Below are positions 7,813 to 15,637 of a DNA stretch of 64,000 nucleotides, piece by piece. The number at the start of each line of letters is the position of its first letter. The first letter of the stretch is position 1. Under the pieces are notes generated by a model that was not told the origin of the DNA, did no database searches, and worked only from the letters and a program-made list of their open reading frames with translations. The position numbers were made by a program, and so were the translations under genes. This DNA comes from Treponema sp. (GTDB taxonomy: Bacteria > Spirochaetota > Spirochaetia > Treponematales > Treponemataceae), in the NCBI GenBank assembly GCA_022640795.1, contig JALCCK010000002.1, positions 27,701 to 91,700 of the forward strand. The letters are read 5' to 3'.

Positions 7813-8144
7813 ATGGGTGTAAAAACTGTGGAAAACTTAAAGATAAATTCTGGATAAAATACCGACGAGACAAACAGATTTCTTTATTTTCTGAAAAAAA
7901 AAATCGGGCTGACTGTAATTTATTGTATTATAATAAATTAATTATATTATATCTAAATAGCTATTATACAGGGAATTAGATGGATTTCTGTTTTTTTTCC
8001 CCACTTTTTGGGAAAGCTTGTGAATAACTTGTGCACCACCAGTGTATTCGAGTTGTATAATCAATCTTTTTTCTTTGCAGGACAATTAGATAGCCTGCAT
8101 ATATCTGTTGTTTTAACCGGATTTTCGTGTTATGCTGAATACAT
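7813..8144. other. gene-free AT-rich region with DnaA-box-like sites
   Basis: No reading frame is supported here. Three same-orientation nonamers each differ at one position from the DnaA box TGTGGATAA: TGTGGAAAA (7827-7835), TCTGGATAA (7849-7857) and TGTGAATAA (8019-8027). Between the second and third lies a very AT-rich stretch (about 7915-7975). The right end carries a plausible promoter for the next gene, TTGTTT (8108-8113), 17 nt, TATGCT (8131-8136). The origin-like reading is an inference only. Confidence 0.45.
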
Positions 8145-9101
8145 ATGAAAAGAGTTTTAGCTATCTTTATGGTTTATATAGCTGTTTTTATTGTTGGCAT
8201 GGTATGCTTTTCATCTGTATTTATGCTCTATAAGGTCTGTACCACACTGGTTGCCGGAGAGCCGCTGCTGCCTTTTTCTCTCTCATATTTTTTTGACGGT
8301 ATGCATTTTTCTTTTTTTCTGTGTGCACTCTTTGCAATCATGTTTCTGTCTCTTTATCTTGTCCGGCATCCTTCATCTTCCAAAATGCCGGTCGGTACTG
8401 TTATAGTTCTGGGTGCAGCTACATGGTTTCTTTTTGTTCCATTTCTGCAGAAAAACTATTTTGGGGTTTCTCTGGCAGTTTCGGAAAAAGAACCCAAAAA
8501 TATTTCCGCAGGATATTTCAGGACCCAGGGTGATAAAATTTTTTATTATGCTTCGGTTGCACAGGATATGGCTTCAGGAGTCGAATTCCTGATACCTGCA
8601 TCGGAATCAAAATCTTTGGTGATAAGGACGTTTGCGGACAGACGTCTTGAAAAAACAGAATCGGAACCGTTTGCCGATCCGCTTATTCGTGACTCTCTTC
8701 GCCTTCCGATGCCTGTGGCAAGGTTACTGCAGGGGTATGCTGTTCTGGAGCATCAGGCGACGTTGTCCATAAATTCCGGCTATATAACATGGCTGTGCTT
8801 TGCTTCTATGGGAGTGGCCTTTCTTTCTGTGATTATACTTATTTATGGAAGTGTATGGAGAATGATCAACAGCTTCTCCATAATGTTCTGCAGTCTCTTT
8901 ATTTTTTGGATGAATGGATTATATTACGGAACGTCTTTTTTGAGCGGATTTAAGAATTTGTGCCGGAAAATTCCACTTTATTTTATCCCCGACAGGGGAA
9001 TTGTTTTTTTGAATCTGGGCCTTGCCATAGTTATCAGCATGACAGGACTTCTTATTGTATTGAGAAAACGGGCTAAAACTACCAATGAGGTTTTAGGATG
9101 A
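8145..9101 (+). CDS. uncharacterised multi-spanning membrane protein
   Basis: 318 residues, function not recognised. Predicted membrane segments lie near residues 5-30, 48-70 and 82-100. A soluble stretch of about 105 residues follows (110-215). Further helices lie near 215-240, 243-265 and 280-305. The protein ends in a basic tail. TATGCT ends 8 nt before the ATG and there is no ribosome-binding site. Its last 4 nt overlap the next membrane gene, which in turn is followed after 8 nt by a J-domain gene, so the three probably work together at the inner membrane. Confidence 0.8.
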   Translation: MKRVLAIFMVYIAVFIVGMVCFSSVFMLYKVCTTLVAGEPLLPFSLSYFFDGMHFSFFLCALFAIMFLSLYLVRHPSSSKMPVGTVIVLGAATWFLFVPFLQKNYFGVSLAVSEKEPKNISAGYFRTQGDKIFYYASVAQDMASGVEFLIPASESKSLVIRTFADRRLEKTESEPFADPLIRDSLRLPMPVARLLQGYAVLEHQATLSINSGYITWLCFASMGVAFLSVIILIYGSVWRMINSFSIMFCSLFIFWMNGLYYGTSFLSGFKNLCRKIPLYFIPDRGIVFLNLGLAIVISMTGLLIVLRKRAKTTNEVLG

Positions 9102-10918
9102 AGAAACTTTTTCATATTATCATTATTTATGCACTGTTTGTCTTCTTTATCTGTTTTGCAGTTGGTTTTTCCAGCGAAAAATTGCCTGTGATGGTTTCGG
9201 AATCCGTTATAAAATACAAATTTTTCAAAAGCATGCTGCTTTTCTTGAAATTTGTACCGGCCATTCTTGTTTCAGCTTTTCTCGTCGGAGTTTCAATTAG
9301 TTTTAAACTTCCTGTAACCAAAAATAGTCTGAGGTTTTCATCACAGATCTACAAATTTTATAGAGTCGTTGTTAGTACCGCACTGATAGTTACTGCTTTT
9401 GTAAGTCTTGCGTCTGAAACAGGGTATGCTTTTTTTTCCCAGAAACAGCAGCTGCTGGAAAATGAGAATCATGTATTTTTTGAATACATGGATGTGGGAA
9501 GAGATTATTTGAAACTTGGACAGCCCAAGATTGCCATGGAATATGCAGACAGGGCCCTGAAAATTTTTCCGAATAATAAAACGGCAGTGTCCTTCTTAAA
9601 GGAAAGTGAACAGGAACAGGAAAAACTTGCAAAATCATTGGATTCAAATACAGAGACGGAAACTGTTGCTAATGGTGAGAGGACGGAGCAGGGGCATGAG
9701 TACACTGTTTACGAACTCTTGCAAAAAGCCAAAGAAGCCGGATCCCGGGGACAATGGCTGAATGCACATTATTATGCACAACTTGCCGTCAATCTTGCAG
9801 ATCCGAAAGATACCAATATGCAACTGGCAAAGGAAACTGCAGCCCATGCGTGGAACAGACTTTTAGAATCAAAATCCCACCGTGCCGATACAGAGCAGAA
9901 CCTTTTTCAGCGTAAACTGGCAGGATACAATGCTTTGCTGAATGGAGATTCCCTGAAAGCATATTATATTTTTCATGAGATGTCGGCGGAATCGAGAAGT
10001 AACGCGAAAGATCCTGATGTCCAGCGGTATCTTGCGATTTCCAGAGAAAGACTTGAATCACAGTATTTTTTTCTTGATGAAACGAAATATACAGACCGTT
10101 TTGAATTATTGAACAATGTTTATTTTAAACTGATTCATGACGATGGTACCATCGATGTAATTTTTATAGGCGGTGTGACTCCGGTAAAAGCGGGTGGAAA
10201 GATGATTGAATATTTTCATAACTTTTCAATGTACTCTTTTTCTTCTGCAGGAAAATTTACAGGTTCTGTTTCTGTTCTGAATGCAAAAATGTCTGCTCTT
10301 CCGGTGGATTATTTTGATCCTGCGACCCGGCGGTCGCTTAAAATAAAAGATAATTTCAAATACGTGCCATATATACTGCTAACCTCTGTCGATAAAAACA
10401 GTCCGGAACGTATCAATAAACCGAAGTATGATTTTGCCGATGCGCGTTCTGATAACGAAACTGCTCCCGCCCTCGTTCTGGCAATGCCGTATTCTGATTT
10501 TTCAATCCTTGCCGATGCTTCTTTTGGCCCTGAAAAAATGAATCTTGGCTCACTCTTAAAACTTGCACCTAAAGCTGCCCGCTATGGTTATTCCGGAGAA
10601 GTTTTTACGGAAGCAATGATGAAGCGAGTTCTTTATCCTTTTTTTATTTTGATTATACTGTTGTTCATAGCTTCGTTTTCATGGAATAACCGGGTAGGGG
10701 AATCACAACTTTTTAAATTTAAGTGGATATTCTTTTTTCCGGTCGTCACAGGAGTTGTATATCTGCTTCTGCTTTTACTTTCATATATTGCGTCCCTGTT
10801 AAACTATTTTTTTATAGGACTCGCAGGACGAAACTTTGCATTGTTTCCTGTCCTGGTGACCTATGGCATCCTTTTTATTATCGCTTCTGTTTTGTTTCTT
10901 TCCCGGAGAAATCAATAA
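9098..10918 (+). CDS. membrane protein with TPR-like repeats
   Basis: 606 residues, function not recognised. Two or three N-terminal membrane helices (about 5-25, 45-66, 88-108) precede a TPR-like repeat segment (YLKLGQPKIAMEYADRALKIFPNN, about 130-153). A charged helical linker, a second helical-repeat segment (about 205-320), a mostly beta domain (320-480) and a C-terminal membrane region with three or four helices (510-600) follow. The start overlaps the previous stop (ATGA-type junction), showing translational coupling. The large domain between membrane anchors probably faces the periplasm or cytoplasm as a scaffold; the side is not determined. Confidence 0.82.
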   Translation: MKKLFHIIIIYALFVFFICFAVGFSSEKLPVMVSESVIKYKFFKSMLLFLKFVPAILVSAFLVGVSISFKLPVTKNSLRFSSQIYKFYRVVVSTALIVTAFVSLASETGYAFFSQKQQLLENENHVFFEYMDVGRDYLKLGQPKIAMEYADRALKIFPNNKTAVSFLKESEQEQEKLAKSLDSNTETETVANGERTEQGHEYTVYELLQKAKEAGSRGQWLNAHYYAQLAVNLADPKDTNMQLAKETAAHAWNRLLESKSHRADTEQNLFQRKLAGYNALLNGDSLKAYYIFHEMSAESRSNAKDPDVQRYLAISRERLESQYFFLDETKYTDRFELLNNVYFKLIHDDGTIDVIFIGGVTPVKAGGKMIEYFHNFSMYSFSSAGKFTGSVSVLNAKMSALPVDYFDPATRRSLKIKDNFKYVPYILLTSVDKNSPERINKPKYDFADARSDNETAPALVLAMPYSDFSILADASFGPEKMNLGSLLKLAPKAARYGYSGEVFTEAMMKRVLYPFFILIILLFIASFSWNNRVGESQLFKFKWIFFFPVVTGVVYLLLLLLSYIASLLNYFFIGLAGRNFALFPVLVTYGILFIIASVLFLSRRNQ

Positions 10919-10926
10919 GTTATTCT

Positions 10927-11682
10927 ATGGATTTTATGAAGAAGACGAAACGTATCGTGAAAAAATTACTGCAGTATCTGGTAAAATACAAAATCGTTAT
11001 TATAGGTACGCTCATTGGATCTCTGGCCGGTTTCCCAGGACTTTTTATAGGGTTGCTGGCAGGCCTTTATACCGAACGTATTATGAAACGTTTACGGACA
11101 GAGATTTTGTGCAGCAGAATTATTGAACAAGGGGCTTCCGTACCGGAATGGATTGGAGAACCCTTTCCCGGTGCTTTGTATACTTGCGCCATTGTTGTAT
11201 ACTGTGCTGGTGACGTCCGTAGTGCGGAATCCCGGATGCGTACAGTTTTTACATATAAGAAGCCTGCTGAATTCGGCGTATACTGTCGTGCTGCAGCAGC
11301 TTCGGAACTCAATATCGATCTGATTTCAGAGTGTCTTGCTCATGTTGTGCTTCAGCACAGGAATGATACTGTCGTCCCGCTGCAAAAAATATTCATGGTT
11401 CTGGAAGCTGCAGAATTCGGTTGGGATGAAAAAAGTCGGAACACGAAACCTTCCCGATATCTTTCTGAACTTATTGGATACAAAACGTCCGATAGTAAAA
11501 TGCGTGACGCATATCTTGTTCTTGGACTTTCTCCTTCCGCGTCACTTGAAAAAGTAAAAACAGCGCACAGACGGCTCGTTACCCGTTATCATCCTGATCA
11601 CGGAGAAAAAATAAAAGGCGGAACAGCTTCTTTTCTGCAAATACAGGCTGCCTATGAGCTTATTTTACATCGACTTTCTTGA
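10927..11682 (+). CDS. DjlA-like membrane-anchored J-domain co-chaperone
   Basis: 251 residues from ATG 10927 (ATG 10936 is an alternative). A glycine-rich N-terminal membrane segment (about 22-46, IGTLIGSLAGFPGLFIGLL) is followed by a helical TerB-like middle and a C-terminal J domain (about 195-251). The J domain carries the HPD tripeptide (RYHPDHG) and the closing QIQAAYELIL helix. This order matches DjlA, which stimulates DnaK from the inner membrane. The gene follows two membrane-protein genes and may assist their client. Its 3' end overlaps the convergent murA by 23 nt. Confidence 0.78.
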   Translation: MDFMKKTKRIVKKLLQYLVKYKIVIIGTLIGSLAGFPGLFIGLLAGLYTERIMKRLRTEILCSRIIEQGASVPEWIGEPFPGALYTCAIVVYCAGDVRSAESRMRTVFTYKKPAEFGVYCRAAAASELNIDLISECLAHVVLQHRNDTVVPLQKIFMVLEAAEFGWDEKSRNTKPSRYLSELIGYKTSDSKMRDAYLVLGLSPSASLEKVKTAHRRLVTRYHPDHGEKIKGGTASFLQIQAAYELILHRLS

Positions 11683-12943
11683 TATGAGCACCGATCCCCT
11701 GTAGTCGTTCTACAAGATGCTCGTATCCCCGTTCAATCTGATATACATTGCTGATGGTGCTTTCTCCATGGGCTGTCATTGCAGCGATAACCATAGCCAT
11801 ACCTGCCCGTACATCAGGCGAAACAAGATTGTCTCCGTGAAGCATACACGGACCTGAAACAACAGCTCTGTGCGGGTCACAAAGTGTAATACGGGCTCCC
11901 ATACTGATAAGTTTATCAACGAAAAACATTCGCGATTCGAACATCTTCTCAAAAATTAAAACGGTTCCTTCTACCTGCGTGGCAACAACCGTTATGATGC
12001 TTGTCAAATCGGCAGGAAAACCGGGCCACGGTGCATCGTCAATTTTTGGAATCATTCCGCCGAGGTCGGTATTAACCTTCATTTCCTGATTTACCGGCAC
12101 GGTAAGTGTCGTACCGTCTATGTTCCAGCCGATGCCGAGTTTGTTGAATGATATACGCATAGGGCGTAAATCAGGAGGCTTTATTCCCGTAATTTTTATA
12201 GCTCCCCGAGTGGCAGCAGCGAGACCTATAAAAGAACCTACCTCCATGAAATCCGGTCCAATGGTGAATTCGCAGCCGTGTAACTTTTTGACACCTTCTA
12301 TATACAAAATGTTGCTGCCGATACCGGTAATTTTTGCTCCCATTTGTACCAGCATTCTGCATAAATCCTGGACGTGAGGTTCTCCGGCCGCATTCGTCAA
12401 AACCGTCTTCCCGTCTGCAAGAACAGCAGCCATGACCGCATTTTCCGTAGCGGTAACGCTTGCTTCATCAAGAAAAATTTCTGCACCCACCAGTTTATTT
12501 GCCGAGAATTCAAATTTTCCGTCGATTTCGACACGGGCACCAAGTTCTGTAAGTGCCAGAAGATGAGTATCCAGCCTCCGGCGCCCGATAACATCGCCTC
12601 CTGGCGGCAGCATTACGGCTTTACCGGTCCGGGCCAGAAGCGGCCCTGCAAATAAAATGGAAGCCCGAATTTTTTTCGAAAGCTCCGCAGGTATTGTACT
12701 GGAAATTATGTTTTCCGCAGTTATTTCCCAGCAGCTTTTTTCACGATGGTGTACTACTGCTCCAAAGGCCTGTATTATTGAGAGCATGACTGCAGTATCT
12801 TCTATATCCGGAATATTTCTGAGCAGCACCGGTTCAGGTGTTAAAAGTGCGGCCGCGATACAGGGCAGTGCAGCATTCTTATTGCCGCCGGCATGAATGG
12901 TTCCCTTTACGGGAAAACCACCTTCGATATGATATTCATACAT
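11660..12943 (-). CDS. murA: UDP-N-acetylglucosamine 1-carboxyvinyltransferase MurA (Cys-to-Asp type)
   Basis: 427 residues, full length. MurA transfers enolpyruvate from PEP to UDP-GlcNAc, the first committed peptidoglycan step, in the cytoplasm. Family landmarks include the GGNKNAALP N-terminus and the RAG-type PDVRAGMAMVIAAM segment. The loop that normally holds the catalytic, fosfomycin-alkylated Cys (PGGCAIG) reads PPGGDVIG, with Asp117. Mycobacterial, chlamydial and Borrelia MurA share this change and are intrinsically insensitive to fosfomycin, so the same is expected here. GAGG lies 6-9 nt before the ATG. It follows pepT by 2 nt in one operon. Confidence 0.95.
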   Translation of the reverse strand: MYEYHIEGGFPVKGTIHAGGNKNAALPCIAAALLTPEPVLLRNIPDIEDTAVMLSIIQAFGAVVHHREKSCWEITAENIISSTIPAELSKKIRASILFAGPLLARTGKAVMLPPGGDVIGRRRLDTHLLALTELGARVEIDGKFEFSANKLVGAEIFLDEASVTATENAVMAAVLADGKTVLTNAAGEPHVQDLCRMLVQMGAKITGIGSNILYIEGVKKLHGCEFTIGPDFMEVGSFIGLAAATRGAIKITGIKPPDLRPMRISFNKLGIGWNIDGTTLTVPVNQEMKVNTDLGGMIPKIDDAPWPGFPADLTSIITVVATQVEGTVLIFEKMFESRMFFVDKLISMGARITLCDPHRAVVSGPCMLHGDNLVSPDVRAGMAMVIAAMTAHGESTISNVYQIERGYEHLVERLQGIGAHIKKVDVK

Positions 12944-12945
12944 TC

Positions 12946-14214
12946 TTATTCCTCTGCCGTCGTTTCTGCCAGTGCTACGAGAATATCACATGCAGCTGTC
13001 ATCTGTGACAGTGATGCCCATTCACTTCTGCTGTGGTAATTATGTCCGCCGGTAAACATATTAGGAGTTGGAATCCCCATTTCCGTCAGCCGCGATCCGT
13101 CAGTACCGCCTCGTATCGGTACAATATCCGGTTCTATTCCGCACTTTTTATATGCCTTTACAAGATTGTTGACGACAGACGGATGTGCGTCCAGTTTTTC
13201 TTTCATGTTGAGGTATTGCTTCGTATGGACCACCTGTGATTTTCCTCCGAAAGCTGCCGCCGTGATTTGTGCAAGCTGGTTTATGAAATCCTTTCGTTTT
13301 TCCATACCGCTCTGCGTAAAATCACGAAGCAGCAGATGAACCCTGGCTGATTCCAGCGTTCCCTGTATTTCAAGTGGTGCATAAAAACCTTCGTAGCCGT
13401 CCGTCGTTTCCGGAAGCTGCCGGTAGGGGAGGCTTGTAATAAACGCTGACGCCATTGCTATTGCGCTTACGAGACCTCCGGATCTGGCTGTTCCCGTGTG
13501 TACCGAGATACCCGTAAAAAAAACTTCAGTTTTTACGGCATTAAAGCACTCTGTTTCAAGTTCTCCGATATGACCGCCGTCCACTGTATAACATCTTTTT
13601 GATGTGAGGAGCGCGAGCGGAACAAAATCCATACCATGCCCCGTTTCCTCGTCGGGAGAGAACAACAGCTCAATTTTTCCATGTTTTATTTCCGGGTGGC
13701 TGAGAAGATAGGCTGCAGCCGTCATGATTTCAGCTATCCCGGCTTTGTCGTCGGCTCCCAGAAGCGTCGTCCCGTCGGTTGTTATGATAGTATCTTTCTC
13801 TTCGCCTGCCTGTGCAAGCGCTTTGTCTTTTTCAGGATCAAGTATAACCGATTCTTTCAGTTCAATTTTTCTGCCGTTGTATTTTTCAATAATTTGGGGG
13901 ACAACATTTTTTCCGCAGACTTCTTCTGTTGTATCAATATGTGCCATCATACAGAACGCCGGTACGGCTTCCTGTCCTTCTGATGCCGGGAGGTAACCGT
14001 ACAGAAAAGAATGGTCTGCCAGGGTGACAGAAGAAATCCCGATGCCGGCCATTTCCTTTTTAAGCTGTTCTGCAAATAATGCCTGTTGTGGTGTTGAGGG
14101 AGCGTTTCCCTTATCCGCCGAAGCTTCACTGCTGGATGAATATGTCTTTACATAGGAAATGAATCTGTCCAGTAGTTCTGCCTTTGATATAGTATGAGTC
14201 AATTTATAGTTCAT
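12946..14214 (-). CDS. pepT: peptidase T (tripeptide aminopeptidase)
   Basis: 422 residues, M20B metallopeptidase. It removes N-terminal residues from tripeptides in the cytoplasm using a two-zinc centre. Visible metal-ligand segments are MMAHIDTTEE, TTLLGADDKAGIAEI, SPDEETGHG, YTVDGGHIGE and the C-terminal GGHNYHSRSEW; IRGGTDGSRL is also typical. On the minus strand TATTCT (14221-14226) ends 6 nt before the ATG with no Shine-Dalgarno, so the transcript is probably leaderless and continues into murA. Confidence 0.93.
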   Translation of the reverse strand: MNYKLTHTISKAELLDRFISYVKTYSSSSEASADKGNAPSTPQQALFAEQLKKEMAGIGISSVTLADHSFLYGYLPASEGQEAVPAFCMMAHIDTTEEVCGKNVVPQIIEKYNGRKIELKESVILDPEKDKALAQAGEEKDTIITTDGTTLLGADDKAGIAEIMTAAAYLLSHPEIKHGKIELLFSPDEETGHGMDFVPLALLTSKRCYTVDGGHIGELETECFNAVKTEVFFTGISVHTGTARSGGLVSAIAMASAFITSLPYRQLPETTDGYEGFYAPLEIQGTLESARVHLLLRDFTQSGMEKRKDFINQLAQITAAAFGGKSQVVHTKQYLNMKEKLDAHPSVVNNLVKAYKKCGIEPDIVPIRGGTDGSRLTEMGIPTPNMFTGGHNYHSRSEWASLSQMTAACDILVALAETTAEE

Positions 14215-14319
14215 GGTACTAGAATATGCTATTTTCCTGAATTCCGCAACTATGATACTTTTTTGAAGAGCATTGGAGACTGTAACAGGATGGTTCTGGT
14301 TAAAATATCCTTATAGTGC

Positions 14320-14325
14320 TATACT
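14320..14325 (+). promoter_or_regulatory. extended -10 of thrC
   Basis: TGC-TATACT, with TATACT at 14320-14325, ends 6 nt before ATG 14332. There is no Shine-Dalgarno and no convincing -35 box. The extended -10 (TGn) may compensate. Confidence 0.6.
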
Positions 14326-14331
14326 TAGTAC

Positions 14332-15633
14332 ATGCGTTTTACAAGTACACGAAATCCGGATCTTGATGTAAGTTTCGAACAGGCTGTCCTCGATTGTATG
14401 CCGTCAGATGGCGGACTCTATGTTCCTGCAGATGTATCGGATCTTCGGAAATGGATTATGTATACGGGCAAGAATACTTCTTTTGCTTCTATAGCCGGTG
14501 CATTAACACTTGCCTGCATAAATGAAGAATTCAGTCCGATAATATGTGAAACTATAGCAACGAAAGCATTTCCTTTTGAACCGGTGCTTAAAAAACTTGA
14601 TAAGCGGTTTTATTTTCTGGAACTTTTTCACGGACCGAGCGGTTCCCATAAGGATTTTGGTGTTTCCTATCTTGTTTCTACCCTGGAAACGCTGCTGCAG
14701 CTGTCAGGGAAGAATGCTGTCTTTCTTGATGTTACGACCGGTGAACTGGGTGCAATTCTTGCTAAAGAATTACGCGGAATGAAGCATGTCAAAGCTGTAC
14801 TTCTGTATCCTGCAGGGACCGTCTGTGGTCTCAATGAAAAGGATTATGTCTGGAACGGTGGCAATATATATCCTTTTGAAGTGACTGGAACTGAATCAGA
14901 CTGTCATGATATGGTAAGGAAAATTTTTTCGGACCGGAAACTCGTAGAAAAATATCATCTAACTGTTGCAAATACGGCAAATATCGGAAGGCTCATTCCT
15001 CAGTCATTTTTTTATCCGTTTGCTTTTTCCCGGTTAAAAGATCAGGTTGTCGGGAATATTTATTATGCGCTCAGTGCGGGCAATTACAGTAATGTTGTCG
15101 CCGGTTTGTACAGCTGGCGGCTTGCTTTACCGGTGAATGGATTTATACTACCATCTACCGATACGATAAAACTTGACCCCTTGGAAAATTGTAAAATACT
15201 TGATTCATTTGTACCGATGGCCCAGCGGCAACCTGCTGATCCTGCCGATCCTTCTAATATAGAACGGCTTGAAGAAGTTTTTGCCGTTAATTCCGCTATG
15301 GTAAAGAATTTTATTTATCCTGCGGATGTTTCCGAACCGGAAACCGAAAAAGTTACAAAGGATTTATTTGTGAAATATCATTTGTATGTTGATAAATTTA
15401 CTGCTGCAGCGTATGCTGCAGCAGTAAAACGGATTGATCTTTGCGAACCCGGTGACGCTATGGTTGTCGTTGCCAGGGATCATCCTTCATTTTCAAAGGC
15501 TTATTTCCAGCATTGTCTGGGCGAATTCCCCGAAGTTCCTGCAGAGATAGCAGCAACCAGAAGAAAAATTGCCTTAAAAAGGCCTCTGATCAGTACTGCA
15601 GATGATATCATTGCGGTTCTTAAGAATTTATAA
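14332..15633 (+). CDS. thrC: threonine synthase
   Basis: 433 residues. This PLP enzyme converts O-phosphohomoserine to threonine. The PLP-lysine segment is ELFHGPSGSHKDFG, a variant of the usual FHGPTLAFKDFG. The N-terminal TRNPDLDVSFEQAVLDCMPSDGGLYVP and the internal ALSAGNYSNVVAGLYSWR also fit the family. It stands alone between divergent pepT and convergent GH13 genes; no other threonine-pathway gene is in the window. Probably leaderless. Confidence 0.92.
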   Translation: MRFTSTRNPDLDVSFEQAVLDCMPSDGGLYVPADVSDLRKWIMYTGKNTSFASIAGALTLACINEEFSPIICETIATKAFPFEPVLKKLDKRFYFLELFHGPSGSHKDFGVSYLVSTLETLLQLSGKNAVFLDVTTGELGAILAKELRGMKHVKAVLLYPAGTVCGLNEKDYVWNGGNIYPFEVTGTESDCHDMVRKIFSDRKLVEKYHLTVANTANIGRLIPQSFFYPFAFSRLKDQVVGNIYYALSAGNYSNVVAGLYSWRLALPVNGFILPSTDTIKLDPLENCKILDSFVPMAQRQPADPADPSNIERLEEVFAVNSAMVKNFIYPADVSEPETEKVTKDLFVKYHLYVDKFTAAAYAAAVKRIDLCEPGDAMVVVARDHPSFSKAYFQHCLGEFPEVPAEIAATRRKIALKRPLISTADDIIAVLKNL

Positions 15634-15637
15634 ACGG

